A stretch of 64,000 nt of DNA from Pseudomonas sp. NFACC02 (GCF_900110765.1 NZ_FOEO01000020.1:21506-85505), one strand, 5' to 3'. Shown: positions 42,174 through 52,423, numbered from the stretch's first letter. Numbers and translations: made by a program. The notes: generated by a model from the sequence alone, not told the origin.

Positions 42174-43079
42174 TCAGCGGCTCAGCGCCACGACGAACTC
42201 CAGAAAGGCGCGCACCTTCGCCGGCGGCAAGTGCCGAGACGGGTACAACGCGTACAGCGGGAAGTACTCGTCCGGCCAGTCCGCAAACAGCTCGATCAGC
42301 CGTCCGTCGCTGATCGCCGCCTCAACCCCCAACTCCAGCACTTGCGCCACCGCCTGCCCTTCCTCGCAGATGCGGTGCATCGTGCCCACGTCGTTGACCA
42401 TCAACCGCCCGCGCGTGTTGACGACAAGTCGCTCGGCGCCCCGGTGAAACTCCCATGGAAACGGCCGTCCGGTCTGCGAATCCCGAAAATCGATGCACAC
42501 ATGTTCAGGGCTTTCGAGGTCCGTGGGATGCCTTGGCCGACCATGTTTTTTCAGATAAGCAGGCGATGCAACGGTCAAAACGCGGGTCTTGAGCAACTGT
42601 CTCCCGATCAGCGAAGAAGACGGTTGCTCGCCAAAACGCACCGCCAGATCGACGCCATCGGCGACTAGATCGCCCAGTTGCTCGCGCGTCAGCAGATCCA
42701 GTTCCAGTTCAGGATAGGTGGCCATGAAGTCACCCAGTGCCGGCGCCAGAATCAGCCGTGAAAAATACGGATCGACGTTGACCCGCAGGCGCCCCCGGAC
42801 CGCCGTGGCGCTGCCCGATGCCAGTGTCGCGGCCTCTTCCAGGCCAGCCAGCAGCGGCGCGATGTCCTCATATAACCGTCTTCCCTCATCGGTCAGTTTG
42901 ACCGAGCGCGTGGTGCGATCGAACAGCCGGATTCCCAGTCGGGCCTCCAGACGGGCAATGGCGCGACTTACGCCTGACTGCGTCATGTCGAGCACATCGG
43001 CCGCTTTCACGAAGCTGCCGGTATCGACCACGGCCGAGAGAACCCCCATACCACTCGCCAAACGTCCATCGAAACTCAT
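42174..43079 (-). CDS. LysR-family transcriptional regulator
   Basis: A 301-residue regulator with an N-terminal winged helix (FVKAADVLDMTQSGVSRAIA, RLEARLGIRLFDRTTRSV) and an effector domain. AAGGAG precedes ATG 43079. It is divergent from an NmrA-like oxidoreductase gene (112 bases between them), which is the usual sign that it regulates that gene and itself. The effector is unknown. Confidence 0.92.
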   Translation of the reverse strand: MSFDGRLASGMGVLSAVVDTGSFVKAADVLDMTQSGVSRAIARLEARLGIRLFDRTTRSVKLTDEGRRLYEDIAPLLAGLEEAATLASGSATAVRGRLRVNVDPYFSRLILAPALGDFMATYPELELDLLTREQLGDLVADGVDLAVRFGEQPSSSLIGRQLLKTRVLTVASPAYLKKHGRPRHPTDLESPEHVCIDFRDSQTGRPFPWEFHRGAERLVVNTRGRLMVNDVGTMHRICEEGQAVAQVLELGVEAAISDGRLIELFADWPDEYFPLYALYPSRHLPPAKVRAFLEFVVALSR

Positions 43080-43191
43080 TAGTGACTCCTTGGCATGTAT
43101 GCAATGACACTCATGCTATCGGAGAATCAGCGACGCAGCGTAATACTGCCTGCATCGGCGACGCAAGGTCGCCTTCGATGAGGCATTCAGC

Positions 43192-44049
43192 ATGTACACA
43201 ATCATGGGCGTGACCGGGCAAGTGGGCAGTGAAGTCGCGCGTCACCTGTTGGCGGCGGGCGAACCCGTGCGTGCCGTGGTGCGCAGTACCGATAAAGGCC
43301 AGTTCTGGGCCAGACAAGGTTGCGAGCTTGCAGTGGCGGACGTGAACGACTTGTCTGCATTGACCCGGGCCTTCCAGAACAGCACGGCGGTATTCATCCT
43401 GTTGCCCCCCAACTTCTCACCGTCCGAAGGGTTTCCCGAAACCCGCAAGATCATCGACCACCTCCATGACGCACTGGCCGCAACCCGTCCCGGCAAAGTC
43501 GTGTGCCTCTCCACCATTGGTGCTCAGGCCACTGAGCCCAACCTGCTCAATCAGTTGCAATGGCTGGAAAAAAGCCTGAGTTCACTCGACCTGCCCGTGA
43601 CGTTTCTGCGGCCCGGCTGGTTCATGGAAAACTGCGCGTGGGACGTCGAACCCGCCGTTCAGACGGGCGTGATCCCAAGCTTTTTGCAACCACTGGACAA
43701 GCCGGTACCGATGATTGCCACCGCCGACGTCGGTCGCGTTGCGGCCGAGTTGCTGCAGGAGCAGTGGTTCGGCAAACGCATCGTTGAACTGGAGGGCGAG
43801 CAACGCATTACGCCTGATCAGATCGCCGCCACGTTCAGCGAACTGCTGGGCAAACCGGTTACCATGCAGATCGTTCCTCGGGAGACCTGGCACGCACTGT
43901 TCACCTCGCAGGGCATGAGCAACCCGGTGCCGCGTATGCAGATGCTCGACGGTTTCAACGAAGGCTGGATTCGCTTCGAAGGCCTGCCGCGCAAAGGCCG
44001 GGTCGGCCTTGTCAGCGTGCTGAAAGCCCTCCTGGCCCGACACGGTTGA
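43192..44049 (+). CDS. NAD(P)H-binding NmrA-like oxidoreductase
   Basis: A 285-residue protein of the atypical short-chain dehydrogenase group. The Gly-rich motif IMGVTGQVGSEVARHLL at the N-terminus and FLRPGWFMENCAWD fit the NmrA/quinone oxidoreductase 2-like family, which bind NAD(P)H and may sense redox state rather than catalyse. GAGG lies before the start. It is divergent from a LysR gene and its stop abuts the end of the next LysR gene. Confidence 0.88.
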   Translation: MYTIMGVTGQVGSEVARHLLAAGEPVRAVVRSTDKGQFWARQGCELAVADVNDLSALTRAFQNSTAVFILLPPNFSPSEGFPETRKIIDHLHDALAATRPGKVVCLSTIGAQATEPNLLNQLQWLEKSLSSLDLPVTFLRPGWFMENCAWDVEPAVQTGVIPSFLQPLDKPVPMIATADVGRVAAELLQEQWFGKRIVELEGEQRITPDQIAATFSELLGKPVTMQIVPRETWHALFTSQGMSNPVPRMQMLDGFNEGWIRFEGLPRKGRVGLVSVLKALLARHG

Positions 44050-44925
44050 TCACGCCTCTCGAGACGCTTTTACGTGCTCGATGAAGCGCAGGACCGCCGG
44101 CGCTTTCTCATAGCGCCGGTGGATCAATGACAGGTGAGAGGTCGGCTGGCAGTCTTCGATGCGCCTGAACAGGACGTTCGGCAAGGTGATGTGGTCGACC
44201 ACCGACTCCGGCACCACCGCCACGCCCTGTCCGAGACTCACCAGAGCAATCACCGACACCAGCCCGCCAGGTTGCGGGCCCAATGTCGGCGCAAAGCCAC
44301 CGTGCGCGGCGACTTCCAGTGTTCCGGAAATCTGCTCGGGGAGGATGAACGTCTCGGCCTGCAAGTGCGTCGCGTTGATCACCTTGAGCTTGCACAGCCA
44401 GGAACTGTCCGGAAGCGCCAGGACGAAACCTTCGGTCAGCAGCCTGACCGCGCTGACGGATTCCGGCAGGCTCATGGGCGACCGGATGAACCCGACGTCC
44501 AGTCGCCCTTCTTCGATCATCCTGGGCAGAGCCGGCATGAGGTATTCGGTGAGGGTGAAATCGACCTCGGCATAGCGCTGGCGAAATTCGCCGACCTGAC
44601 GCTGCAGCACGCCTGAGAATACCGCCGACGCGACATACCCCAGTTCGATTTTCCCCGCCTCGCCGCGCCCGGCGCGCTGCACGTTGTACTGCGCCGTTTC
44701 GAACTGCTTCACGGCCAGTTCCGCTTCGATCTGCAAGGCGCGACCGGCATCGGTCAGGCGGACTTCCCGTTGTTCACGTAAGAACAGCCGGGTGCCCAGC
44801 GCGCTTTCGAGGTCTTGAATCTGCCGTGTCAGCGTCGGGGGTGCGATGCCCAATTGCTCGGCGGCCCGGGTGAAGTGCCGGTGCCGGGCGACGGCAAGAA
44901 AGTAGCGGAAGTGACGGATTTCCAT
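44050..44925 (-). CDS. LysR-family transcriptional regulator
   Basis: A 291-residue regulator starting MEIRHFRYFLAVARHRHFT with the standard helix-turn-helix (AAEQLGIAPPTLTRQIQDLE) and RLFLREQREVRLT. It resembles the BenM/CatM-like subgroup by its N-terminus. It is divergent from the MFS pump gene at 45155 (229 bases between), which it probably regulates. Inducer unknown. Confidence 0.92.
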   Translation of the reverse strand: MEIRHFRYFLAVARHRHFTRAAEQLGIAPPTLTRQIQDLESALGTRLFLREQREVRLTDAGRALQIEAELAVKQFETAQYNVQRAGRGEAGKIELGYVASAVFSGVLQRQVGEFRQRYAEVDFTLTEYLMPALPRMIEEGRLDVGFIRSPMSLPESVSAVRLLTEGFVLALPDSSWLCKLKVINATHLQAETFILPEQISGTLEVAAHGGFAPTLGPQPGGLVSVIALVSLGQGVAVVPESVVDHITLPNVLFRRIEDCQPTSHLSLIHRRYEKAPAVLRFIEHVKASREA

Positions 44926-45154
44926 CAGTCGTTACCTGAAAGCTAATAAAAATGTTTAGGACAGGTAACGAAGCATAGGCCATCCAGCGGTATTGTGAAC
45001 CCGTCGCGGCCCCGCTGCACACGCCGCTCTCCGCGATGGCCGGTCACTGAAGCACGCTGGTCATCCAGGAGCAGGCGATTACCGGGAAGCACAGTGCAAA
45101 CGATCACGTTCACAAGCATTAGCTAAAACCTAAGCAGTTATCGGAGTCATCACC

Positions 45155-46699
45155 ATGCCGCCATCCAGCGCCCGGACCGTCAGCCCTCGCATGACCCTGC
45201 TCACCGCCTCCGGTGTCTGTTCGCTGATCGTGCTCGACACCAATATTGTGGCGGTGTCCCTGCCCAGTATTGCGCGCGACCTGGGTGCCGGATTCGCCGA
45301 CATAGAGTGGGTGGTCAGCGCCTACATGCTGGCCTTCGCGGCATTGCTGCTGCCTGCGGGCAGCCTGGCCGATCGCTTTGGCCGCAAAAAAATGCTGCTC
45401 ACCGGCCTGGTGCTGTTCATTCTGGCCTCGATCGGCTGCGGCGCGGCGCCGAATATCCTGCTGCTCGACATCGCACGTGGCGTCAAAGGGGTCGGTGCAG
45501 CCTTGCTGCTGACCTCGGCACTGGCCACCATCGGCCATGTCTTCCACGACGAAGCCGAGCGGGCCAGGGCCTGGGCGTTCTGGGGCGCGTGCATGGGCGT
45601 GGCGATGACGGCTGCGCCCACGGTGGGCGGATTGATTGCCGAATGGGTCGGCTGGCGCTGGATTTTCTTCCTCAACCTGCCAGTCGGTCTGATCCTGCTG
45701 GGCATGGTGATGCGCAATATCGGTGAATCACGCAACGAACAATCGGCGCGCCTTGACCCGTGGGGCAGCCTGTTTTTCAGTGCCAGTCTGCTGAGTCTGA
45801 TCTGGGGTCTGATCGAGGCCAACCGGATCGGCTGGGATAACCCGCTGACCTTTGCCCGATTGACGGGCGGCGGCCTGCTGCTGGCGCTGTTTTTTCTGGT
45901 GGAACGGGTACAACGGCGCCCGATGGTGGACTTGCAACTGTTCAAATCACCCAGGTTCATTGGCGCGCTGCTGGGGATGTTCGCGTACGCCGGTTGTGCG
46001 CAGGTCATGATGACATTGCTGCCCTTTTACCTGCAGAACGGCCTGGGTTTCAGCGCGATTGATTCAGGGCTGGGCATGTTGCCGTTTGCAATCACCCTGC
46101 TGCTGTGCCCGCGTCTGGCGCCAAGGCTGTCGCGCCATCTGTCTGCGGCCGCGATGATGGCATTGGGGCTGACGCTGGTCAGCGCCGGCAACCTGTTGTG
46201 TGCCGGGGCGACACTCCTCGGTGGCTACCCGGCGTTTGCACTGGCCATGGCAGTCACCGGTGCCGGGGCGGGTCTGCTCAACGGCGACACGCAGAAAAAC
46301 ATCATGGCCTGCGTACCTCGCGAGCGCACCGGCATGGCGTCGGGCATGAGCACCACCATGCGTTTCAGCGCGATCATGCTGGCGGTCGGCGTCTACGGAG
46401 CGCTGCTCGCCAGCCATACATTGAACGCGCTGAACAGCAACCTGCACGCCCATGCGCCCACCTGGCTTGACCAGGCCGGGTTCATCGCCTCGCGCGTGGT
46501 GGCCGGGGACATGACGGCCGCCTTGCAATCCGTCAGTGCCAACGCCCGGGAGGTGGTTCAACCGCTGGCGCGACAGGCATTCGTGACGGGGTTTGCATCG
46601 GTGCTGTGGGTGGCGGGATTCATCGGCCTCTTCGCCGCAGTGCTGGTAGGCACGCTGATGCGCAAACCCATTCCGACGTTACAACTGAGTGTTGCCTGA
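45155..46699 (+). CDS. MFS drug efflux transporter, DHA2 (EmrB/QacA) type
   Basis: A 514-residue inner-membrane protein with about 14 spans. Family motifs: LDTNIVAVSLPSIARDL in span 1, GSLADRFGRKKMLLTGL in the loop between spans 2 and 3, and the DHA2 motif C region (GVAMTAAPTVGGLIAEWVGW). It probably exports toxic organic compounds with proton antiport. GGAG lies before the start. Divergent LysR gene upstream. No membrane-fusion partner is adjacent. Confidence 0.92.
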   Translation: MPPSSARTVSPRMTLLTASGVCSLIVLDTNIVAVSLPSIARDLGAGFADIEWVVSAYMLAFAALLLPAGSLADRFGRKKMLLTGLVLFILASIGCGAAPNILLLDIARGVKGVGAALLLTSALATIGHVFHDEAERARAWAFWGACMGVAMTAAPTVGGLIAEWVGWRWIFFLNLPVGLILLGMVMRNIGESRNEQSARLDPWGSLFFSASLLSLIWGLIEANRIGWDNPLTFARLTGGGLLLALFFLVERVQRRPMVDLQLFKSPRFIGALLGMFAYAGCAQVMMTLLPFYLQNGLGFSAIDSGLGMLPFAITLLLCPRLAPRLSRHLSAAAMMALGLTLVSAGNLLCAGATLLGGYPAFALAMAVTGAGAGLLNGDTQKNIMACVPRERTGMASGMSTTMRFSAIMLAVGVYGALLASHTLNALNSNLHAHAPTWLDQAGFIASRVVAGDMTAALQSVSANAREVVQPLARQAFVTGFASVLWVAGFIGLFAAVLVGTLMRKPIPTLQLSVA

Positions 46700-46743
46700 T
46701 CCAGCCTGCCGCTTGACCGATCGCCAGTGAGGTACCTCGGCAT

Positions 46744-46766
46744 TCGCGAGCAAGCTCACGCCTACA
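46744..46766. repeat. REP-type repeat, single copy
   Basis: TCGCGAGCAAGCTCACGCCT and ACA following form the reverse of the common Pseudomonas REP unit (TGTAGG...GAGCTTGCTCGCGA type). It lies between the MFS gene and the DUF2790 gene. Confidence 0.6.
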
Positions 46767-46984
46767 GTGTCCGCGTCATCCTCAAATCTTCGGAACGACG
46801 CAGTTCCTGTAGGAGACGTCCGAGGTTACGAGGGTATGGGCCGCAGTTCGGACGAAAGCGGTGTGTCAGTGACTGTTGAGGAGCGTGCATAAGCAGAAAG
46901 ATATCCCGTGAATGGAATAACCCTCGCCGTGCTTCGTCATACGGGCTCAAGAAAGTCATTACCCGCCCTATGAGGAAGCCCACC

Positions 46985-47242
46985 ATGAAAACCACACTGA
47001 TCGCCCTGACCTTGACCGCGTTGAGCAGCTTCGCCCTGACCGCCAATGCCGACGTCAAGAACATGCCACAGGTTCAGGAATACACCTACGGCACCAAGGT
47101 CGACGTCGCCCAGGTGACCAAGGCACCCAAGCTGAACTTCTGTGGCGTCCGTCCGGTGGATCTGAGTTATGTCGACCACATGGGCAAGGCACACACCTTG
47201 CGCTACGAAACCGCTGGCAACGCCTGCCTTGGCGACAATTGA
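46985..47242 (+). CDS. DUF2790 periplasmic protein
   Basis: An 85-residue exported protein. Signal peptide to about residue 23 (TALSSFALTANA), then the DUF2790 domain: VQEYTYGTKVDVAQVTK, LNFCGVRPVDLSYVDHMGK and LRYETAGNAC. The two Cys are conserved in the family and may pair. Family function is unknown; members are frequent in Pseudomonas. GAGGAAG precedes ATG 46985. Confidence 0.88.
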   Translation: MKTTLIALTLTALSSFALTANADVKNMPQVQEYTYGTKVDVAQVTKAPKLNFCGVRPVDLSYVDHMGKAHTLRYETAGNACLGDN

Positions 47243-47686
47243 GACGTAAGGTTCAGCCGTTGCATGGGAAAGGTCGCGATCAATAACAACAACAGCGACC
47301 TCTCGAATTCGTGACTAAAACGCAAATTTGTTGTGCCTGATACAGCATTTTTCTTATGAGTCTCCCTCGGGATACTGGGCGCCATTCCATAACGCCCCCC
47401 TCTGTCGGAGTGCTCATCATGCCGCCCTGGCGATCAGAACCACCAAGTTCGTCATTGCCGGGCCGATCCCGACGGATCTGGCGCACAGTCTGTTCTTTCA
47501 ATCGGCTCGTTCATCCCCCAAAAGTGTTTCCAGGGGCAAGGCCTGTGTGGTCATGGCCTGACCATGTTGAGCGGTCGCCTGGATAACCCGGCCGATCTGA
47601 AAGAGCGCAACGACACCCCTGTTGCCCTCGATCATTGATTTCCCCTACCGCACTGCCCTGTTACCGCAGACCTTCAGGTGTTTACC
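47243..47686. other. Intergenic stretch without a supported gene
   Basis: Short overlapping plus-strand frames (47328-47586) have Arg/Pro/Ser-rich products and no ribosome site. Probably leader of the monooxygenase gene. Confidence 0.5.
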
Positions 47687-48610
47687 ATGCATTCACGATT
47701 GAGCAGGTTGATCGGCGACCACGGTTTTTCCATCGGTCTGGAACTGCCACTGGACAATGACTGGTCCAGCCGTGGCCGCCGTCTGGCGGAAGAACAGCTG
47801 CGCCCCTTCGGGATTCCTGACATTGGCCGTCACGCCGAACTGGCGAAGCAGGCCGATCAGAGTGGCTTCCGCGCGCTATGGATTCGCGATGTCCCGCTGT
47901 ACGACCCCGCGTTCGGGGATGCGGCGCAGGTCTACGAGACGTTCTCGTACCTGGGGTACCTGGCAGGGATCACCGATCGCATTCTGCTGGGCACGGCGGC
48001 TGTGGTGCTGCCGCTACGCCAGCCATGGCTGACGCTTAAAGCCGCCAATAGCATCGATGAGCTCAGTGGCGGACGTCTGCTGCTCGGCGTGGCCAGTGGC
48101 GACCGACCGATCGAATACCCGTTGTTCGGCAAAGACTTCCAGCAACGTGGAGCAGCATTTCGCGCCGCTGTGGAATTGATCAGGACGCAAGGCAAAGCGC
48201 AGCTCCCGCCAGGCATGCGCCTGCTGCCGGAACGGGAGGAATCGGTACCGATGCTGGTGGCGGGGCTTTCACAACAGTCGCCAGCGTGGGTCGGGCAGCA
48301 CATGGATGGCTGGTTGAGCTACCCCGGCACACCGGATGAACACCGTCTGCGGATCGGACTGTGGCGCGAAGTTGCGGGTGACAAGCCTTATGTCAGCTTT
48401 ATCCATCTGGACCTGGATGCCCATCCGCATGCCCCGTTGCACCGTGTGCATTTCGGTGGACGTTGCGGACGGTTGGCATTGATTGAGGAGCTGCAAGCAC
48501 TGCGTGAACTGGGCGTGCAGCACATCGGTCTGCACTTGCGCCGCAGTGAGCGTGAGGTGGGCGACGTGATGGCTGAACTCGCCGAGCATGTCTTGCCGAT
48601 GTTTCACTGA
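47687..48610 (+). CDS. Luciferase-like (LLM class) flavin monooxygenase
   Basis: A 307-residue protein of the bacterial luciferase fold, an FMNH2-dependent or F420-type oxidoreductase. Landmarks are SIGLELPLDN at the N-terminus, ALWIRDVPLYDP, RILLGTAAVVLPLRQPWLTL and DELSGGRLLLGVASGD, typical of this superfamily. Substrate unknown. I take ATG 47687 (AGGTG upstream) rather than the GTG at 47678. It converges with glycerate kinase. Confidence 0.88.
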   Translation: MHSRLSRLIGDHGFSIGLELPLDNDWSSRGRRLAEEQLRPFGIPDIGRHAELAKQADQSGFRALWIRDVPLYDPAFGDAAQVYETFSYLGYLAGITDRILLGTAAVVLPLRQPWLTLKAANSIDELSGGRLLLGVASGDRPIEYPLFGKDFQQRGAAFRAAVELIRTQGKAQLPPGMRLLPEREESVPMLVAGLSQQSPAWVGQHMDGWLSYPGTPDEHRLRIGLWREVAGDKPYVSFIHLDLDAHPHAPLHRVHFGGRCGRLALIEELQALRELGVQHIGLHLRRSEREVGDVMAELAEHVLPMFH

Positions 48611-48651
48611 GTCCCGTCGGAATGCTTCACCTGGATCGCAACGCCGACCAC

Positions 48652-49788
48652 TTACTTCGCGGCGAGCGCCCACACCCGCGCCAGATCCCGGGCGCGATCA
48701 TGCAATAACGTCGCGGCATCGCGACAGGCCTGGTCCAGCGTCATCGGGCCACTGGTCAGGGCGAAAGCGGCGCTGATACCGTGATCGTAGAGATCGGCAT
48801 AACCGTCGCCCAAGGTACCCGCCAGCACAATGACCGGAACCTGCGCGCGCCCTGCGATTCGGGCGACACCGAACGGCGTCTTGCCCCGCAGCGTCTGGGC
48901 ATCGAAACGGCCTTCCCCGGTTATCACCAGATCGGCCCCGTCAAGCGCTTCGGCCAGCCCGGTCAGGTCAGCCACCACCTCGACGCCTGGACGAAACGAC
49001 GCATTCAGATAGGCCTTCGCCGCAAACCCCATCCCGCCGGCGGCACCACTGCCGGGATGCGCACTGTCGTCCTTGCCCAGCAGACCGGAAGACACTTTGG
49101 CGAAGTGCGCCAGCGCGGCGTCCAGCGCCAGAACCTGCTCGGGCGACGCGCCTTTTTGTGGACCAAAAATATGCGAAGCGCCTTGCTCACCGCACAGCGG
49201 GTTATTGACGTCTGCGGCGACTTCGAATTGCACAGTCCCGAGACGCGCGTCCATGTGCTCAATCTCGATACGCGCCAGCTTGCTCAGCGCCAGCCCGCCC
49301 GGTGGCAACGGCTGGTCATTGATATCCAGAAACCGCGCGCCAAGGGCCGAAAGCATGCCGGTTCCCGCGTCGTTGGTCGCACTGCCTCCAATGGCCAGGA
49401 TGATGCGCCGAGCGCCAGCGTCCAGCGCGGCGGCGATCAACTCACCGGTGCCGTACGTGGTCGTGACCGTGGCGTCGCGCTGCTCCAGCGTCAGCAACTG
49501 CAAACCACTGGCCATGGCCATTTCGATGATCGCGGTCCGGGAGTCGGCCAGCCAGCCCCACTGGGCTTCCACCGGCTGACCCAGCGGACCCGTGACCCTG
49601 TTTTTCATCCATTGCCCGTCGCACGCCGCCAACACGGCCTCGATAGTGCCTTCACCCCCATCGGCCATGGGGCATTCGATCAGCCGTGCATCAGGCCAGA
49701 CCTCACGCAGACCCGAGGCGATCGCTTGAGCCACGCCTTGCGCGCTGAGGCTGTCCTTGAAGGAATCCGGGGCAATGACGATTTTCAT
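48652..49788 (-). CDS. Glycerate kinase
   Basis: Phosphorylates D-glycerate from glyoxylate or sugar-diacid breakdown. The 378 residues start MKIVIAPDSFKDSLSAQ, with CPMADGGEGTIEA, AIGGSATNDAGTGMLSALG and VITGEGRFDAQTLRGKTP, the GarK/GlxK family signatures. AAGGAG precedes ATG 49788; the 27 codons upstream are not native. CdaR, the usual regulator of such genes, lies 1.5 kb away beyond a diguanylate cyclase. Confidence 0.94.
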   Translation of the reverse strand: MKIVIAPDSFKDSLSAQGVAQAIASGLREVWPDARLIECPMADGGEGTIEAVLAACDGQWMKNRVTGPLGQPVEAQWGWLADSRTAIIEMAMASGLQLLTLEQRDATVTTTYGTGELIAAALDAGARRIILAIGGSATNDAGTGMLSALGARFLDINDQPLPPGGLALSKLARIEIEHMDARLGTVQFEVAADVNNPLCGEQGASHIFGPQKGASPEQVLALDAALAHFAKVSSGLLGKDDSAHPGSGAAGGMGFAAKAYLNASFRPGVEVVADLTGLAEALDGADLVITGEGRFDAQTLRGKTPFGVARIAGRAQVPVIVLAGTLGDGYADLYDHGISAAFALTSGPMTLDQACRDAATLLHDRARDLARVWALAAK

Positions 49789-50089
49789 GGCGTTCTCCTT
49801 GTTCGATAGGCGCGATCTTCTCACTAATCCGCTCGTTTTCCCCCGGACCTTCGCACAACGGTCGCACACAGACGTTGTTCATCCGAACAAAAACGCTCGT
49901 CCACGGCAGGCGTCAATCGACGACAGACCGGCTGTTATTGATAACGTTCTTGATGCGACGGCGGATTCAGCCACGCCTCCCGACAAACATGGCACTATAT
50001 AGCCACTCTTTTCTTAAGGTTTCTGGCGACCCATTCGCCGGATACCGAGCCGGTCATTGAAGCACCCCCACGATGAAAGCCGCTGCCCT
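49789..50089. other. Divergent promoter region of glycerate kinase and the cyclase
   Basis: About 300 bases without a coding frame I can support. No clear operator was recognised; a CdaR site would be expected but its consensus is not certain enough to call. Confidence 0.4.
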
Positions 50090-51289
50090 ATGCTGTTGAA
50101 CGACCCCGTCACCCTGCTTCTCATCATCATTCCCTTCGGCCTCATGACGACGTTGATGCTGTGTCTGTCTTACGTTGGCACCAGCCGTCATCGCGCTCCG
50201 CTGCATTGGTGGATCGCGGGCGATCTGGCACTCGCGGCCTATCGCGCCGTGGACCTGCTGCAACCTGGCGTCGTCTCCCCCTCGTACGCCTGGCTGGGTC
50301 TGCTGACGCCGCAAACCGCGTTCATCGCCAATACCACCGGGCTTATGATCGCGATCGGGTGTCACACGCTGGCCTTGCACCAACTGTCGGAGCAGCGTCA
50401 TGGCAGACGCTGGCATGTCAGCGTGCTGCTGATACCGGTACTGACATACGGCATCGGAACCAGTGCGCTGCTGCACACGCCCTTCCTGTTGTCGTGGTTT
50501 TTCCTGTTTTGCGTGATGACCATCGGTCTTCAGTTTTACGTGACCTGGCCTTTGAGAAAACGCTTCCGGGGTGCCTGGGCGCTGCTGGCCGGCCACTCGG
50601 CATTATTGCTCTTCCACGCCCATTCAACGATCACCCTGGTCCTCGATCCGCCACCACCGCTGACCTTCGACGAGCCGGACATGTTCTCCCTGCCGGCGCT
50701 GGCGATGGATTTCATGGTCTCTTTCCTGTTCACCTTAAGTTTTGCGCTGATGCTGCAAGAACAACTGCGTCAGCAAGTGGTGCAACTGAGCATTACCGAC
50801 ACCCTCACCGGCGCACTGAATCGACGCGGCGCAGTGCCAAGCATTCTTCATCAAGAGCGTCGTCAAAAGGGACCACAGCGCTACCCGCTGTCCGTGGCGA
50901 TGATCGACCTGGACAACTTCAAGCAGATCAACGATCGGTACGGGCATGCCGTGGGCGATAAAACGCTACAGGTCTTCGCCAGCACCGTGGCGGGTCTCAT
51001 CCGCAAGGACGATGTCTTTGTGCGCTGGGGCGGCGAGGAGTTTTTGCTGGTGTTTCCCGGTACGGATATCGTCCAGGCACAAGGGTTCATGGCGCGCTTG
51101 CGTGATGCACTGAACCGCGAAGGACCGACGGTACCTTTTTCCATTGGCTTCAGCGCCGGGCTGGCACAGACGTCGTCATTGGACAGCCGGGAAGATTTCG
51201 AAACCTTGCTGCGCTCGGTGGACAAGGCGTTGTATCGCGCCAAGCGGGTGCGGGGGCGGGTCGAGGTGGTGGAGGCGGCAGACCGTTGA
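50090..51289 (+). CDS. Membrane diguanylate cyclase (GGDEF protein)
   Basis: Makes cyclic di-GMP from two GTP. About seven membrane spans fill residues 1-215, a fold of the 7TM-sensor kind. The catalytic domain follows: TDTLTGALNRRG, DLDNFKQINDRYGHAVGD, and the active-site WGGEEFLLVFP near 312-322. A product-inhibition site RKDD lies five residues before GGEEF, so feedback control is expected. No EAL domain. Start ATG 50090; a TTG 11 codons earlier is possible. Confidence 0.93.
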   Translation: MLLNDPVTLLLIIIPFGLMTTLMLCLSYVGTSRHRAPLHWWIAGDLALAAYRAVDLLQPGVVSPSYAWLGLLTPQTAFIANTTGLMIAIGCHTLALHQLSEQRHGRRWHVSVLLIPVLTYGIGTSALLHTPFLLSWFFLFCVMTIGLQFYVTWPLRKRFRGAWALLAGHSALLLFHAHSTITLVLDPPPPLTFDEPDMFSLPALAMDFMVSFLFTLSFALMLQEQLRQQVVQLSITDTLTGALNRRGAVPSILHQERRQKGPQRYPLSVAMIDLDNFKQINDRYGHAVGDKTLQVFASTVAGLIRKDDVFVRWGGEEFLLVFPGTDIVQAQGFMARLRDALNREGPTVPFSIGFSAGLAQTSSLDSREDFETLLRSVDKALYRAKRVRGRVEVVEAADR

Positions 51290-51328
51290 ATCCGTGCGAG
51301 CACGCCATTTTCCGCCGCCGAAGTGGTT

Positions 51329-52423
51329 TTATCGCGCCACCATCTGCATCCCCAGATACAACCGCAACAGATCATCGGTGCGATACGGGTCGCAACCGCT
51401 GACCTCGGCCACCTTTTCGAGTCGGTAACGCAAGCTGTTGCGATGAATCCCCAACGCGTCTGCGCAGGCCTGACTCTCCCCGCTGTAGTCAAACCAGGCA
51501 CGCAGGGTGTCCAGTAACTGCCCGTTGCCTTGCAATCGCATCACCGGTTCGGCCACGCGCTCAGCCAGCCAGTCATGCCGGTTGCGCCAGAACAGCACCG
51601 GCAGGCGATGATTCGCCAGACGCAGCAGCTTCTGTTGCGGCTGAACGTGGCGGGCATAATCGAGCAGGTCGCGGGCGGCGGCGCAGGCGTTGCGCAACGA
51701 TTGGAAATCCTCCGAAGGCTCGACCGTGGCCATGCGCAACACCGGCCAGCCTTGCTCATCGAGCTGTTCGAGCAGCAGAGGATCATCACGGTCTTTACCT
51801 GCCGCACGGCACCAGTAAATCAGGCCCGGTTCGCAGGACACGCACCAACTGTTGGCATAACGGCCGTTGAGCCACTGCGCGAGCTGTCCGGCATACGCCA
51901 CCTCCGATGGCAACTCGATCAGCACGGCCTGACGCGGCAGTTGCGGCTGCAATCCGAACTGTTCCGCTTCGTCGATCAAGTGCGTGGCGCTGTCACCCAA
52001 CAGCAGGCGCGACAGAAGCTCTTCGCTGCGCTGATGCCGCCACCGTTGATCGGCCTGCTGGCGACGGTGCTCCATCAGCATCTCGGCGGTCATCCTGACC
52101 AACTCGGCGTACACCCGAACCTGGTCCGGTTCGCCGGTGATGCCCAATACCCCCACCAGCTTTTGATCCAGCATCAGCGGTAGGTTCACGCCCGGCCGTA
52201 CACCGTCCAGTTGCCTGGCGGTGTGCGAATCGATCTCCACCACCCGACGATTGGCCAACACCAATTGAGCCCCTTCATGCCGCGTGTACAAGCGCTCCGC
52301 GTCGCCGCTGCCAATGATGATGCCCAGGTAATCCATCACGTTGACGTTGCACGGCAGGATCGCCATCGCCCGATCCACGATGTCCTGGGCCAGGGCATGA
52401 TCAAGGGCAAACATGGGGCGCAT
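51329..52423 (-). CDS. Sugar-diacid regulator, CdaR family
   Basis: Activator of glucarate, galactarate and glycerate genes. The N-terminal diacid-recognition domain is clear (ALAQDIVDRAMAIL, NVMDYLGIIIGSGD, RLYTRHEGAQLVL, LVGVLGITGEPDQVR) and a PucR-type helix-turn-helix ends the protein (CADALGIHRNSLRYRLEKV). 364 residues. An ATG three codons later also aligns with family N-termini. Its neighbours, glycerate kinase and the glucarate genes at 54402-57188, fit its expected regulon. Confidence 0.9.
   Translation of the reverse strand: MRPMFALDHALAQDIVDRAMAILPCNVNVMDYLGIIIGSGDAERLYTRHEGAQLVLANRRVVEIDSHTARQLDGVRPGVNLPLMLDQKLVGVLGITGEPDQVRVYAELVRMTAEMLMEHRRQQADQRWRHQRSEELLSRLLLGDSATHLIDEAEQFGLQPQLPRQAVLIELPSEVAYAGQLAQWLNGRYANSWCVSCEPGLIYWCRAAGKDRDDPLLLEQLDEQGWPVLRMATVEPSEDFQSLRNACAAARDLLDYARHVQPQQKLLRLANHRLPVLFWRNRHDWLAERVAEPVMRLQGNGQLLDTLRAWFDYSGESQACADALGIHRNSLRYRLEKVAEVSGCDPYRTDDLLRLYLGMQMVAR

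Noticed and set aside
47328..47586. Two overlapping plus-strand frames
   Set aside because: Arg/Pro/Ser-rich products, no ribosome site.
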